Made by a program: the position numbers and the translations under genes. Shown here piece by piece: positions 1 to 11,553 of a stretch of 32,008 nucleotides of DNA. The stretch lies in assembly GCA_003599485.1 (NCBI GenBank), contig QZKM01000021.1, positions 1-32,008 of the forward strand, read 5' to 3'. The DNA comes from Gammaproteobacteria bacterium (GTDB lineage: Bacteria; Pseudomonadota; Gammaproteobacteria; SURF-13). Position 1 is the stretch's first letter; every line of letters starts with the position of its first letter. The notes under the pieces were generated by a model. The model had not been told where the DNA came from and did no database searches. It saw only the letters and a program-made list of their open reading frames with translations.

Positions 1-1
1 C

Positions 2-855
<854 letters not shown>

Positions 856-865
856 CTGTACTTCA

Positions 866-1285
866 ATGACCCGCGTAGATTTCTACATCCTGTCCGAGCC
901 CGACAAGCTGGGATTTGTCTGCCGTCTGGTGGAAAAAACATTTCATCTCGGCCACCGGATTTATGTGCATGCGGAATCAGAAGAGCAGGCCGCGCAATTG
1001 GACGGCCTGATGTGGACCTTCAAGCAGGGCAGCTTTGTCCCGCATGCGCTGTGTGATGCGGATTCAGACGTTGAGTTCCCCATTCTGATCGGGCACAAAG
1101 AGCCCTCCGCGCCGCGCGCAGTACTGATCAATTTGCGCGCCGAACTGCCGGAATTCTTCGCCCGGTTTGAGCGCGTGGCGGAAATCGTGGCGCCGGACGA
1201 GGCGAGCAAACGGAGCGGGCGCGAACGCTTCCGCCTCTACCGCGAACGCGGCTGCGCGCTGGAAACGCACACCATTTCAGGCTAG
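866..1285 (+). CDS. holC: DNA polymerase III chi subunit
   Basis: Chi is an accessory subunit of the replicative clamp-loader complex; it pairs with psi (HolD) and contacts single-strand binding protein. The product is 139 residues, close to the usual 140-150. It begins MTRVDFYIL and has the family pattern [22 protein letters not shown] near the N-terminus and [19 protein letters not shown] in the middle. The reading frame is open further upstream, to 788, but that stretch is translated heptamer repeat with no family similarity, so the ATG at 866 is chosen. There is no convincing ribosome binding site before it. It ends two bases before valS, so the two are probably translationally coupled. 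Confidence 0.93.
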   Translation: MTRVDFYILSEPDKLGFVCRLVEKTFHLGHRIYVHAESEEQAAQLDGLMWTFKQGSFVPHALCDADSDVEFPILIGHKEPSAPRAVLINLRAELPEFFARFERVAEIVAPDEASKRSGRERFRLYRERGCALETHTISG

Positions 1286-1287
1286 AC

Positions 1288-4092
1288 ATGGAAAAGACCT
1301 ATAACCCGCACGCCATTGAACGGCGCTGGTATGAGGCGTGGGAGAAAGAAAATTATTTCTCTCCCCGGGGCAGCGGTGCGCCGTACTGCATCATGATTCC
1401 GCCGCCCAACGTCACCGGCACGCTGCACATGGGGCACGCCTTTCAGGACACGCTGATGGATGCGCTCATTCGTTATCACCGCATGCGGGGCGACAACACG
1501 CTGTGGCAGGCGGGCACCGACCACGCCGGCATCGCTACGCAGATGGTGGTGGAGCGCCAGCTTGCCGCGCAGGGCAAGACGCGCCACAGCCTGGGGCGCG
1601 AGGCCTTTGTGCAGGAGGTGTGGAAATGGAAGGCCGAGTCGGGCGGGCACATCACGCGCCAGTTGCGGCGCATGGGTGCCTCGCTCGACTGGTCGCGCGA
1701 GCGCTTTACCCTCGATGAAGGTTTATCGCGCGCGGTCACCGAAGTGTTCGTGCGCCTGTACGGGGAAGGTCTGATCTACCGAGGCAAGCGTCTGGTCAAC
1801 TGGGACCCGGTGCTGCACACCGCGGTGTCCGATCTGGAAGTGGTGGCTCAGGAAGAAGACGGTTTTCTCTGGCACATCCGTTATCCGCTGGCCGATGGCG
1901 GCGGACATTTAACCGTCGCCACCACGCGCCCGGAGACCATGCTGGGCGACGCCGCGGTTGCCGTGCACCCCGATGATGAGCGTTATAAAAAACTCATCGG
2001 GAAAAAAGTGCAACTGCCGCTCACCGGGCGTGAAATACCGATTATTGCCGATGACTACGTTGACCCTGCATTCGGCTCCGGCTGCGTGAAGATTACCCCC
2101 GCGCATGACTTCAACGATTATGAGGTGGGCAAGCGCCACGGCTTGCCGCTGATCAATATCTTTACGCGCGACGCGCGCATCCTGCTGCCGGACACGAAAT
2201 ACAATTTCCTGGATCGTTACGAGGCGCGTAAACAGATCGTTGCCGATCTGGAAGCGTTGAGCCTCATTGCCGAGATCAAGCCGCACAAGCTCACGGTGCC
2301 GCGCGGCGACCGCACGCACGCGGTGATTGAGCCGTATCTTACCGATCAGTGGTATGTGAAGGTCGCGCCACTGGCGGAACCAGCGATCAAGGCCGTGGAG
2401 GACGGGCGTATCCGTTTCGTGCCGGAGAACTGGAGCAAAACCTATTTCGAGTGGATGCGTAACATCCAGGACTGGTGCATCTCGCGTCAAATCTGGTGGG
2501 GGCATCGTATCCCGGCGTGGTATGACGACGCCGGAAACATTTACGTCGCAAGAAATCTGGAAGAGGCGCAGAAACAGGCCAAGGGCAAGGCGCTGACACA
2601 AGACGAAGACGTGCTCGATACCTGGTTCTCTTCCGCGCTGTGGCCGTTTTCCACCCTGGGCTGGCCGGACAAAACGCCCGTCGCTCCCGGCGTCGTGCCT
2701 CCCGCGACATTAGTACATCCCTGTACGTCAGAATTGAAAACCTTTTATCCCACCAGCGTGCTGGTCACCGGCTTCGACATCATTTTCTTCTGGGTCGCGC
2801 GCATGATTATGATGGGTTTGAAATTCATGGGCGATGTGCCGTTCCGCGAGGTGTACATCCACGGCCTGGTGCGCGACGCGGAAGGGCAGAAGATGTCCAA
2901 GTCCAAGGGCAACGTGCTCGACCCGATAGACCTTATAGACGGCGTCGGGCTGGAGGAATTGATCGTCAAGCGCACCACCGGCCTGATGCAGCCGGAGATG
3001 GCGAAGAACATCGAAAAAATGACGCGCAGGCAATTCCCGGATGGCATACCGGCCTACGGCGCCGATGCGCTGCGTTTCACCTTCGCCTCGCTCGCCACGC
3101 AGGGGCGCGACATCAAGTTCGACACTGGGCGCATCGAGGGCTACCGCAACTTCTGCAATAAACTGTGGAACGCCGCGCGCTATGTGCTGATGAACACCGA
3201 AGACAAGGACTGTGGACAGGCGGGCGGTGATGTCAAGCGCACGCTTGCCGACCGCTGGATTATTTCGCGTTTGCAAATTACCGAGCAGGCGGTGATTGAG
3301 GCCATCGCCGCGTACCGGTTTGATCTTGCCGCGCAGGCGATTTATGAATTCACATGGAATGAATACTGCGACTGGTATCTGGAATTGTGCAAGCCGGTGC
3401 TGACGGCGGAGACGCCGGACGCCTTGCTGCAACACGGCACGCGCCGCACCTTGGTGCGCGTGCTGGAGGCCCTGCTGCGCCTGGCGCACCCGGTCATGCC
3501 GTTTATCACCGAGGAAATATGGCAGCGCGTCGCGCCGCTGGCTGGCAAACAGGGCGCCACCATCATGCTGCAACCCTATCCCGTGCCGCAACCGGAAAAG
3601 ATAGACCAGGCGGCGATGAGCGAGATGAACTGGGTGCAGTCATTCATTTTGGGCGTGCGCACGATACGCAGCAGCATGAATATTGCGCCGGGCAAATTAT
3701 TGCCGGTGCTGCTGCAAAACGGTTCGGCGCAGGATCAGTGCTATTTGGAGAATAATCATACCTTCCTCAAGAGCCTGGCGCGGCTGGATTCCATTGCCTG
3801 GCTCACTGAAAAGGATCATGCGCCGGAGGCGGCGACCGCGCTGGTGGGGCAGATGAAGCTGCTGGTGCCCATGGCCGGGCTGATAGACAAGCAGGCGGAA
3901 CTGGCGCGCCTCAGCAGGGACATGGAAAAACTGCGCAAGGAACTGGAGCGCGGTGAAACGAAAATCGCCAATCCCGATTACGTCAACCGCGCGCCGCGGG
4001 ACGTGGTGGACAAGGAGCGGCGCCGGGTGGAGGAGATGCGCTTGTCGCTCGGCAAATTGCGCGAGCAGCATGAGCGCATACAGGCGATATGA
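1288..4092 (+). CDS. valS: Valine--tRNA ligase
   Basis: Class Ia synthetase that charges tRNA-Val and edits mischarged threonine. The product is 934 residues, slightly short of E. coli ValS (951). The HIGH-type motif HMGH is at residues 47-50 after PPPNVTGTL, and KMSKS is at 535-539. The editing domain lies between them ([11 protein letters not shown], then [22 protein letters not shown]). The anticodon-binding domain follows, and the C-terminus is a charged coiled coil typical of ValS. Compared with the E. coli sequence I recall, about 17 residues are inserted near 464-481, between the WP-D-K-T segment and FYPTSV. The inserted DNA is palindromic (see 2680-2726). The gene follows holC by two bases and precedes crcB by 19. 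Confidence 0.98.
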   Translation: MEKTYNPHAIERRWYEAWEKENYFSPRGSGAPYCIMIPPPNVTGTLHMGHAFQDTLMDALIRYHRMRGDNTLWQAGTDHAGIATQMVVERQLAAQGKTRHSLGREAFVQEVWKWKAESGGHITRQLRRMGASLDWSRERFTLDEGLSRAVTEVFVRLYGEGLIYRGKRLVNWDPVLHTAVSDLEVVAQEEDGFLWHIRYPLADGGGHLTVATTRPETMLGDAAVAVHPDDERYKKLIGKKVQLPLTGREIPIIADDYVDPAFGSGCVKITPAHDFNDYEVGKRHGLPLINIFTRDARILLPDTKYNFLDRYEARKQIVADLEALSLIAEIKPHKLTVPRGDRTHAVIEPYLTDQWYVKVAPLAEPAIKAVEDGRIRFVPENWSKTYFEWMRNIQDWCISRQIWWGHRIPAWYDDAGNIYVARNLEEAQKQAKGKALTQDEDVLDTWFSSALWPFSTLGWPDKTPVAPGVVPPATLVHPCTSELKTFYPTSVLVTGFDIIFFWVARMIMMGLKFMGDVPFREVYIHGLVRDAEGQKMSKSKGNVLDPIDLIDGVGLEELIVKRTTGLMQPEMAKNIEKMTRRQFPDGIPAYGADALRFTFASLATQGRDIKFDTGRIEGYRNFCNKLWNAARYVLMNTEDKDCGQAGGDVKRTLADRWIISRLQITEQAVIEAIAAYRFDLAAQAIYEFTWNEYCDWYLELCKPVLTAETPDALLQHGTRRTLVRVLEALLRLAHPVMPFITEEIWQRVAPLAGKQGATIMLQPYPVPQPEKIDQAAMSEMNWVQSFILGVRTIRSSMNIAPGKLLPVLLQNGSAQDQCYLENNHTFLKSLARLDSIAWLTEKDHAPEAATALVGQMKLLVPMAGLIDKQAELARLSRDMEKLRKELERGETKIANPDYVNRAPRDVVDKERRRVEEMRLSLGKLREQHERIQAI
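2680..2726. repeat. Palindromic element inserted in frame in valS
   Basis: Two hairpins sit side by side. GTCGC (2680-2684) pairs with GCGAC (2704-2708), and GTACA (2713-2717) pairs with TGTAC (2722-2726) around a TCCC loop. The stretch coincides with the roughly 51-bp (17-residue) segment absent from E. coli ValS and is translated as a Pro/Val-rich piece ending in LVHPCTS. It keeps the frame open on both sides. It resembles small palindromic repeats that insert within genes, such as the Rickettsia palindromic elements; that comparison is by analogy. Confidence 0.65.
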
Positions 4093-4111
4093 AGACTGTT
4101 AAAATCCACGG

Positions 4112-4482
4112 ATGACACAGGCCTTGGCAATTGCCGCAGGCGGCGCACTGGGCGCACTGCTGCGCTACTGGATGTCCGGCGGCATCGGCGCCTGGCTGGG
4201 GCGCGGGTTCCCCTACGGCACGCTGGCGGTGAACGTGCTGGGCTGCCTGCTGATGGGGTTGTTGTATGTCTTGTTGGTAGAGCGCATGAGCCTGGGGCCG
4301 CTGTGGCGCGCAGGCTTGCTCGTAGGGGTCCTGGGCGGCTTCACCACTTTCTCCGCTTTCTCCATCGAGACCTTCAGCCTGATGGAACAGGGCGCCGTGC
4401 TCAAGGCCGGGATGAATATCGCCGCGAGCGTCAGCGCCAGTTTGGGTGCAACCTGGATCGGCGTGATAGCCGGGAGGCAGTT

Positions 4483-4486
<4 letters not shown>
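4112..4486 (+). CDS. crcB: Fluoride-specific ion channel CrcB/Fluc
   Basis: Inner-membrane channel that lets toxic fluoride leave the cell; Fluc proteins work as antiparallel dimers of four-helix subunits. The product is 124 residues with four hydrophobic segments. Family motifs are visible: GGALGALLRYW near the N-terminus, GTLAVNVLGC in TM2, and GGFTTFSAFSIET in the TM3 break with its phenylalanine pair. The leader of about 19 bases after valS is too short for a fluoride riboswitch, so expression is probably with the upstream operon. The stop overlaps the start of the DUF190 gene by four bases (ATGA), indicating coupled translation. Confidence 0.95.
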
Positions 4487-6191
<1,705 letters not shown>

Positions 6192-6197
6192 GTGCGG

Positions 6198-6983
6198 CTA
6201 AATCTTTAACGACGTGATGAGCCCCTCGCTGACCCAGCGCCGCAATAGCCCTGCCGCATAGGCGGGAACCTGTTTTTCCGGAACCGACCGGCACAGTCCT
6301 GCGCACACTACGGCAAAGCTGTGGCGCGCGTAGACCGCGTCCCATGCCCTGGCTTCCTCCACGGAGAGCGGGCGGAAATAAGTTTCCAGTTCCTGACGCC
6401 ACACCAGCCAGTCTTGCGGTCGCTGATTGCGCTCCGGAGCCGGAGGAGTTTCTTTTTTATGGATAGCGCTCCAGATCGCGGGCGCATCCCAGAATAACTC
6501 CACGCGCTGCGCCGAGGCGTGGGTCTCAAAGCGCAAGCTCCCCCAGCCCCCGGCGGGCACGCGCGCGATGTCGTCCACGGTGACCACGGTGCTGTCCGCG
6601 GCGTCAAAGGCGGAGATCATGGCCCATTCAAACTCGGCCAACTCGGCAAGCACCGGCTGCCTGGAATAAAGGACATCCTGGCGCAGAAACCCGCTCATAT
6701 GCCGGCCGAAATGGCGCAGTGACGGATGTTGAGAGGGGTGGGCGTCAATATAACGCAGGCACAGCGTGTGAAATTGATCGTCCCCCAACAAGCCGTGCAG
6801 CGCCTCGAAGTCTTCCTGCAAGGCCTCTTCCAGGCGCATCCGGTACGCCCCGGCGTAAATATCGAGCCGCCGCCGTGCGCCGGCCCTGGCGTCACTGACG
6901 ACCTGGGTTTCAATAGGGCTCGCGTCTGCAGGATGCAGCAGGTAACCCTGAAAATCCCGCTGCATGGTTCGAAGCAGGGTCAT
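6198..6983 (-). CDS. bufC: DUF2063 family protein, bufferin maturation partner (BufC/HvfC type)
   Basis: Partner of the DUF692 (MNIO) enzyme, thought to bind the precursor peptide and present it for modification. The product is 261 residues. The DUF2063 N-terminal helical domain is seen in the first 100 residues ([10 protein letters not shown], then [18 protein letters not shown] and [14 protein letters not shown]). The C-terminal half is more divergent. Its ATG overlaps the bufB stop by four bases, so the two are translationally coupled. The order precursor, DUF692, DUF2063 matches known bufferin operons. The exact substrate relationship is inferred. Confidence 0.88.
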   Translation of the reverse strand: MTLLRTMQRDFQGYLLHPADASPIETQVVSDARAGARRRLDIYAGAYRMRLEEALQEDFEALHGLLGDDQFHTLCLRYIDAHPSQHPSLRHFGRHMSGFLRQDVLYSRQPVLAELAEFEWAMISAFDAADSTVVTVDDIARVPAGGWGSLRFETHASAQRVELFWDAPAIWSAIHKKETPPAPERNQRPQDWLVWRQELETYFRPLSVEEARAWDAVYARHSFAVVCAGLCRSVPEKQVPAYAAGLLRRWVSEGLITSLKI

Positions 6984-7828
6984 GCCGCCAGTTCCCGGTG
7001 CGCCAGCCTGGCAATGGCGCGCACGCGATTGAGTTCCTCGATCAACTCGGGCAATTCCGGGATATTGTCGTCACGCTCTATCATGGTGCTGATCCGTCCA
7101 AAACGGCTTACCGCGTGCTCATACAGCGCCCACACCGGATCAATGACGGGCGCGTCGTGCGTGTCAATAATCATCTCGCCGTTTTTGCTGTGTCCGGCGA
7201 GGTGAAACTGCTGCACCCGTTCCACCGGCAAGGCGTTGATATACGCTATCGGATCGAACTGATGATTTTGCGCGCTGACATAAATATTATTGATGTCCAC
7301 CAGCAACAGGCAGTCCGCCGTTTCCGCCACGGCGCGCATGAACTCCCATTCAGTCATCTCGGAGCCGGTGTAGGCAAGATAACTGGAGACGTTTTCAATC
7401 AGGATGCGCCTGCCCAGATAATTCTGCACTTGTCCGATGCGCTCAACCACGTGTCTCAGCGCCTCTTCGGTGTAGGGCAGCGGTAAAAGATCGTGCATGT
7501 TTTTGCGCTGCACGCCGGTCCAGCACAGGTGATCGGAGATCCAGCGCGGTTCGATGCGTTGCGCGAGGGTTTTAAGATCACGCAGGTAATCCTTGTTGAG
7601 AGGGTCCGTGCTGCCGATGGAGAGCGAGACGCCGTGCATCACCAGCGGATACTGCGCGCGGATGCGCTCCAGGAAATGCAGCGGCTTTCCGCCCGCCACC
7701 ATGTAGTTCTCCGACAGTATCTCAAACCAGTCAACGTGAGGGCGCTCATTGAGTATAGTCTGATAGTGCGCGGTGCGCAGGCCCAGGCCGAAGCCGAGGT
7801 GGGGATGGGTTTTGTGCTGTTCGCTCAC
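6980..7828 (-). CDS. bufB: DUF692 multinuclear iron-dependent oxidase (MNIO), bufferin-modifying enzyme
   Basis: MNIO enzymes have a TIM-barrel fold and a multi-iron site, and they oxidise cysteines in peptide substrates; in bufferins this gives thiooxazole-type groups that bind copper. The product is 282 residues, normal for the family. Expected metal-ligand motifs are present: MHGVSLS (H65), ISDHLCW (H100), IENVSSYL (E145), DINNIYV (D178), FHLAGHS (H209, H213), DTHDAPV (D222, H224) and ERDDNIPEL (E251). It lies 10 bases after the precursor gene and overlaps bufC. Family membership is clear; copper as the relevant metal is inferred from characterised bufferins. Confidence 0.92.
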   Translation of the reverse strand: MSEQHKTHPHLGFGLGLRTAHYQTILNERPHVDWFEILSENYMVAGGKPLHFLERIRAQYPLVMHGVSLSIGSTDPLNKDYLRDLKTLAQRIEPRWISDHLCWTGVQRKNMHDLLPLPYTEEALRHVVERIGQVQNYLGRRILIENVSSYLAYTGSEMTEWEFMRAVAETADCLLLVDINNIYVSAQNHQFDPIAYINALPVERVQQFHLAGHSKNGEMIIDTHDAPVIDPVWALYEHAVSRFGRISTMIERDDNIPELPELIEELNRVRAIARLAHRELAA

Positions 7829-7838
7829 GTGAGCCGGC

Positions 7839-8114
7839 TTAAAAATCGAACGGGCCTTGCTGCTGGACGGCTTCTTTCGCCGCCTCGCATTGCTCCGGCG
7901 TCAGCCTGAGAAAGCCCCGGCCTTTGCAACTGTTGCTGCCCTTGCATTGGTTGCCGCTGGCGCAGTCGCCTTTCCCGCGGCAGGCGTTTACCTCCGCGCA
8001 ACGGATTTTCTTTACCTCAGTCGTCTGGTCATTGTTGTGGCCCGGCGCCGCGCAGGAACTGATCAGCAGCCCCGCCGCGCCCGCCAATATGTAACCTTTT
8101 GCTGATGCTGCCAC
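7839..8114 (-). CDS. bufA: Cys-rich bufferin-type precursor peptide (BufA2-like), possible lipoprotein
   Basis: Predicted substrate of the DUF692 enzyme next door: an exported peptide whose modified cysteines would bind copper or a similar metal. I chose the GTG at 8114 because it follows a strong AAGGAAAGG site; an ATG at 8132 would add six residues but has no such site. The product is 91 residues with a hydrophobic N-terminal segment ending LLISSC, which fits a lipobox. The mature part has six regularly spaced cysteines with the repeated pattern C-K-G-S-N-S-C-K-G typical of this class, in the stretch [16 protein letters not shown] and onward, then a TPEQCEAA segment. Assignment rests on this pattern plus gene order. 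Confidence 0.8.
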   Translation of the reverse strand: MAASAKGYILAGAAGLLISSCAAPGHNNDQTTEVKKIRCAEVNACRGKGDCASGNQCKGSNSCKGRGFLRLTPEQCEAAKEAVQQQGPFDF

Positions 8115-8132
8115 AGCCCTTTCCTTGAACAT

Positions 8133-8162
8133 ATATCAAGCCCGGCATTCTGTTCCGGTCAA
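8133..8162 (-). promoter_or_regulatory. Candidate sigma-70-like promoter for the bufferin operon
   Basis: On the minus strand TTGACC (8162-8157) and TGATAT (8138-8133) are separated by 18 bases. If used, transcription would start near 8126, downstream of the ATG at 8132 and upstream of the GTG at 8114, which supports the GTG start. The -10 match is weak and read-through from the flavoprotein gene is equally possible. Confidence 0.3.
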
Positions 8163-8195
8163 CCTGATTGGTTTTCAGAATCGCCAATAAGTTCC

Positions 8196-9623
8196 TTAAC
8201 CGCGCAATCGGAATATCCGCTTGATCCATTTCTTTGCGCCCGGCGTGAGCCCCTCCTTGAGCCGCTGATCGGCCACGCGCCGGTTGATCTGCGCCAGTGT
8301 GGGGTAGACATGGATGACCTTGGATAAATCCGCGGCCTTCATGTTTTTTGACAGCGCGAGCGCGCACTCGTGTATCAGTTCACCGGCATGCGCGCCGGCC
8401 AGCGCCGCACCGAGCAGACGTCCATTGGGCGCGGTGATGATCTTGGCGAAGCCGTGCGTTTCATCTTCGGTGCGCGCGCGGTCTATGTCATGAAAGGGAA
8501 AAGTATATACGCGATGTTCAATGCCTTGTTGTTTGGCTTCCGTTTCGGAAATTCCGACGCGCGCCAGTTCCGGATCGGTGAAGGTGCACCAGGGGACGAC
8601 ACGCTGCTCTATCCTGGCCGGGAGATGAAACAGGGTGTTGCGCAGTACTACGCCCGCATGATGTTCCGCCATATGGGTAAACTGATATGAACCCACCACG
8701 TCGCCGCAGGCATAGATGCGCTTGTTCGTGGTGCGCAGGCGGCGATCCGTCACCAGACGGCCGTTTTCGAGGCGCACACCCGCGCTTTCCAGCCCCAGAT
8801 TATCCACGTTGACCTTGCGCCCGTTGGCGACCAGTATGTGCGTGGCGGTGACGATTTTTGCATCGCCGGCCACCGTTCTGAGGTGCAGACGTATGCCGCC
8901 GCTGTCGCTTTCCACGCGTTGCGGCGTGCAACCGGTGTGCAATTCAACGCCGTCTTTACGGAGACTCTCGGCCACCACCTGCGCCAGATCGTGGTCCTCG
9001 TTGGACAGGATGTGCGCGCCACGCTGCACCAGAAAGACGCGCGTGCCGAGGCGCGCGAACGCCTGCGCCATTTCCACGCCGATGGGGCCCGCTCCGAGTA
9101 CAATCAGGCTCGGCGCCGGCCCCTGTAAAGAAAAGACCGTTTCGTTGGTAAGGTAAGGAATGTTTTCCAGTCCGGGCAGTGATGGAACGTTGGGACGTGA
9201 GCCGGTGGCCAGAACAAAATTCCTCGCCGTGAGGGTTCTGCCCTGCACCTGAAAGGCGCATGGACTGATGAATTGACCGGCGCCGAAGATCACTTCCACG
9301 CCGAGGGAACGGAAGCGCTCCGGGCTGTCGTTGGGTTCAATGCCTTTGATGACGTCCTGTACATGGCGCATGGCCTCGCCCAGATGCGCGACGGGTGGAG
9401 AACACTCCACGCCGAAACGGTGCGCGTTACGCACGGTGTGCGCGATTTTCGCCGCGTGCAGTAGACTCTTGCTCGGCACACAGCCGTAATAAAGACAGTC
9501 GCCGCCCAGGCGGTGTTTTTCCACCAGCGCCACCTTGGCCCCCAGCGTTGCGCCGCCCGCGGCGGCCACCAGCCCGGCCGCGCCGCCGCCGATGACGCAC
9601 AAATCGAATTCCGGCTTGCCCAT
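8196..9623 (-). CDS. MerA-like FAD-dependent pyridine nucleotide-disulfide oxidoreductase
   Basis: Class I flavoprotein disulfide reductase of 475 residues. The N-terminal FAD-binding fingerprint is LCVIGGGAAGLVAAAGG (about residues 8-24), the redox pair is GGDCLYYGCVPSK (C43, C48), and the NAD(P)H-binding segment is SLIVLGAGPIGVEMAQAFARLG. The C-terminal dimerisation domain ends HVYPTLAQINRRVADQRL. There is no N-terminal heavy-metal domain and no C-terminal vicinal Cys pair, so true mercuric reductase activity is unlikely. ATG at 9623 is chosen because AAGGAA precedes it; the frame reaches back to a GTG at 9641. Relatives often accompany TVP38/TMEM64 genes, here divergent, 125 bases away. 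The substrate is unknown. The next gene on the same strand is the bufferin precursor. Confidence 0.88.
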   Translation of the reverse strand: MGKPEFDLCVIGGGAAGLVAAAGGATLGAKVALVEKHRLGGDCLYYGCVPSKSLLHAAKIAHTVRNAHRFGVECSPPVAHLGEAMRHVQDVIKGIEPNDSPERFRSLGVEVIFGAGQFISPCAFQVQGRTLTARNFVLATGSRPNVPSLPGLENIPYLTNETVFSLQGPAPSLIVLGAGPIGVEMAQAFARLGTRVFLVQRGAHILSNEDHDLAQVVAESLRKDGVELHTGCTPQRVESDSGGIRLHLRTVAGDAKIVTATHILVANGRKVNVDNLGLESAGVRLENGRLVTDRRLRTTNKRIYACGDVVGSYQFTHMAEHHAGVVLRNTLFHLPARIEQRVVPWCTFTDPELARVGISETEAKQQGIEHRVYTFPFHDIDRARTEDETHGFAKIITAPNGRLLGAALAGAHAGELIHECALALSKNMKAADLSKVIHVYPTLAQINRRVADQRLKEGLTPGAKKWIKRIFRLRG

Positions 9624-9731
9624 GCTATGATTTCCTTGCACTGTGTTGCAGCACAGCGTAATGCAAAGTGTTTATCCCGCCAAGCGCAATCTCGCCACGG
9701 CGGGAAAATAGTACACTTTTGTGAGAAATGT

Positions 9732-9745
9732 GTGATAAAAATCAT
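9732..9745. promoter_or_regulatory. FNR/CRP-family-like dyad in the divergent intergenic region
   Basis: GTGAT-AAAA-ATCAT has the TGAT-N4-ATCA core of FNR/DNR-type operators. It lies between the flavoprotein (-) and TVP38 (+) genes. If functional, it favours a TVP38 start at 9749 or 9761 over the ATG at 9728, which would place the dyad inside the coding region. This is a match by eye to a degenerate consensus. Confidence 0.35.
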
Positions 9746-9748
9746 GGC

Positions 9749-10453
9749 ATGATACGCAGCATGTATGAGCGGTGGATCAAGCGGCTTATTGCGTTGGCGT
9801 TTATCGGCGGACTGGCGGCCTTTTTCACGCTGGGTGGAAATGAATGGCTGAGTTTCGAGGCGCTTAAACAGAACCGTGACGAATTGCTGGCCTACGCTGG
9901 TGAGCACTACGCGCTGATGCTGGCGGCTTCAATGGCAATATATACTGCCGCGACGGCGTTGAGCGTGCCGGGGGCGGTAGTGCTGTCGCTCGCGGTGGGG
10001 CTGCTGTTCGGACGCTGGGTAGGAACGGCGCTGATCGTGTTTTCCGCGACCCTGGGCGCGACCCTGGTGTTTCTTGCCGCGCGCTATTTGTTCGCCGAGG
10101 CCGCGCAGCGGCGCGCCGGCGGGTTTATCAAAAAGATCATCGCCGGGTTTCATGAGAATGCGTTTCACTATTTACTGTTCCTGCGCCTGGTGCCCCTGTT
10201 TCCTTTCTGGCTGGTGAATCTTGCGCCCGCGTTCACACCGATCAGCCTGCGCACCTATGTCGCCGCCACCGCCATCGGCATTATTCCGGGGAGCTTTGTA
10301 TTCGCCAATCTGGGGCAGTCGCTGGGGCGCATCGAATCGGCGGCGCAACTCGTATCCTGGGAGACCTTGGCGGCGTTTACCTTGCTCGGCGTGTTTGCGC
10401 TGGTACCGGTCATGATCAAGAAATTCAGGACGCAGGATACCGGGGATAAGTAA
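9749..10453 (+). CDS. TVP38/TMEM64 (SNARE-associated/DedA superfamily) membrane protein
   Basis: Inner-membrane protein of about 234 residues; the superfamily is linked to lipid scrambling or transport and membrane homeostasis, but roles in bacteria vary. A first membrane segment follows a basic N-terminus (RWIKRLIALAFIGG). The conserved core includes LSVPGAVVLSLAVGLLFG, then LLFLRLVPLFPFWLVNLAPAF and the IIPGSFVFANLGQSLG segment. The start is uncertain: ATGs at 9728, 9749 and 9761 are in frame and none has a clear ribosome binding site. Its stop shares one base with the PiT start (TAATG), so it heads a tightly coupled four-gene operon with PiT, arsS and arsM. Confidence 0.87.
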   Translation: MIRSMYERWIKRLIALAFIGGLAAFFTLGGNEWLSFEALKQNRDELLAYAGEHYALMLAASMAIYTAATALSVPGAVVLSLAVGLLFGRWVGTALIVFSATLGATLVFLAARYLFAEAAQRRAGGFIKKIIAGFHENAFHYLLFLRLVPLFPFWLVNLAPAFTPISLRTYVAATAIGIIPGSFVFANLGQSLGRIESAAQLVSWETLAAFTLLGVFALVPVMIKKFRTQDTGDK

Positions 10454-11553
10454 TGTTCACCGCGCTCGTGCTGTCACTGCTGGTGCTTGGGCTTGCCTGG
10501 GCGAACGGCGCGAACGACGTCGCCAAGGGCGTGGCGACGCTGGCTGGCAGCGGTATAGTCAATGCCCGGCGCGCCGTCGCATGGGGCTCAATCTGCACGC
10601 TGCTGGGCGGGTGCGCGGCGGTGCTGTGGGGCGGGGCGCTGGTCAGTACCTTCAGCGACGGGTTCTTGCAGTCCGGCTTTCCAATAAGCATGGGCTTTGT
10701 AGGCGGTGTAGTGACGGGCGCCACGGTGTGGGTGGTGCTGGCGACGCGATTGGGGTTGCCGGTGTCCACCACCCATGCCCTGCTGGGTGGTGTGGTAGGC
10801 GCAGCGCTGTTTCTTGCCGGGCCGGCCGGATTGCATACCGCCGCGGTGACGAACAAGGCATTGCTGCCGCTGCTGCTCAGCCCGGTGATTGCCATCGGAC
10901 TGTGCTGGCTGCTGTTGCTGGGCGCAAGGTATGTCGAGAGGAAAATACCGGCATGGAGTCCGGGCTGTTGCGACAAAGAGGCGTGGCAGAAAAATCCCTA
11001 CCTCTGTGCCGACAATGCCGGTCAATTGCCATTGCCGCTGGTGCAGAAAATCTGGGTGGGTCTGCACTGGCTATCCAGCGGTGTCACGAGCTTCGCGCGT
11101 GGCCTGAACGACGTGCCCAAGATATCCGCCTTCTTGATCCTGGTCGTCGCGCTCACGCCCGGTCTGCCGTTGGCCGTTTCACAACAACAAGCTGTTTGGC
11201 CGATTATGGCAGTGACGCTGATGATGATGTGCGGCAGTTTGTGGGGCGGATACCGTGTGTTGCAGGTGCTGGCCCACCGGGTGACGGCGATGGATGCGCG
11301 CAACGGTTTGGCGGCTAACGTGGGTACCTCGTTTCTGGTGCTGGCCGCCACGCCGCTCGGGTTGCCGGTGTCCACGACACATGTCAGCACCGGCTCCTTG
11401 ATGGGGGTGCGCTGGGCGGACGGCGCACGGCCCAATCAGCGTGATGCGTTGAAACTGATACTGTTCGGCTGGGTCATCACTCTACCGTTGGCGGCGCTGA
11501 TGGCGGCGGCGAGTTTGTGGCTGATGAGGATTTTCACGGGAGATGGAGTATGA
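10453..11553 (+). CDS. PiT-family inorganic phosphate permease
   Basis: Integral membrane phosphate:cation symporter of 366 residues. The two inverted PiT signature repeats are clear: GANDVAKGVATLAGSGIV near residues 17-34 and GLNDVPKISAFLILV in the second half. Each half also carries a matching STTH segment (VSTTHALLGGVVG and VSTTHVSTGSLMG). About ten hydrophobic segments are visible, with a short central hydrophilic loop (about 160-200) rather than the long domain of eukaryotic PiTs. PiT systems also carry arsenate, so its place directly before arsS and arsM (four-base overlap) suggests a role in phosphate/arsenate balance; that is inference. There is no adjacent PhoU-like regulator. Confidence 0.93.
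   Translation: MFTALVLSLLVLGLAWANGANDVAKGVATLAGSGIVNARRAVAWGSICTLLGGCAAVLWGGALVSTFSDGFLQSGFPISMGFVGGVVTGATVWVVLATRLGLPVSTTHALLGGVVGAALFLAGPAGLHTAAVTNKALLPLLLSPVIAIGLCWLLLLGARYVERKIPAWSPGCCDKEAWQKNPYLCADNAGQLPLPLVQKIWVGLHWLSSGVTSFARGLNDVPKISAFLILVVALTPGLPLAVSQQQAVWPIMAVTLMMMCGSLWGGYRVLQVLAHRVTAMDARNGLAANVGTSFLVLAATPLGLPVSTTHVSTGSLMGVRWADGARPNQRDALKLILFGWVITLPLAALMAAASLWLMRIFTGDGV

Noticed and set aside
4093-4111. Fluoride riboswitch before crcB
   Set aside because: Only 19 bases separate valS and crcB, too short for the aptamer, and the motif is not seen in the valS end.
8196-9623. True mercuric reductase (merA)
   Set aside because: No heavy-metal-associated domain and no C-terminal Cys pair; no mer operon genes nearby.
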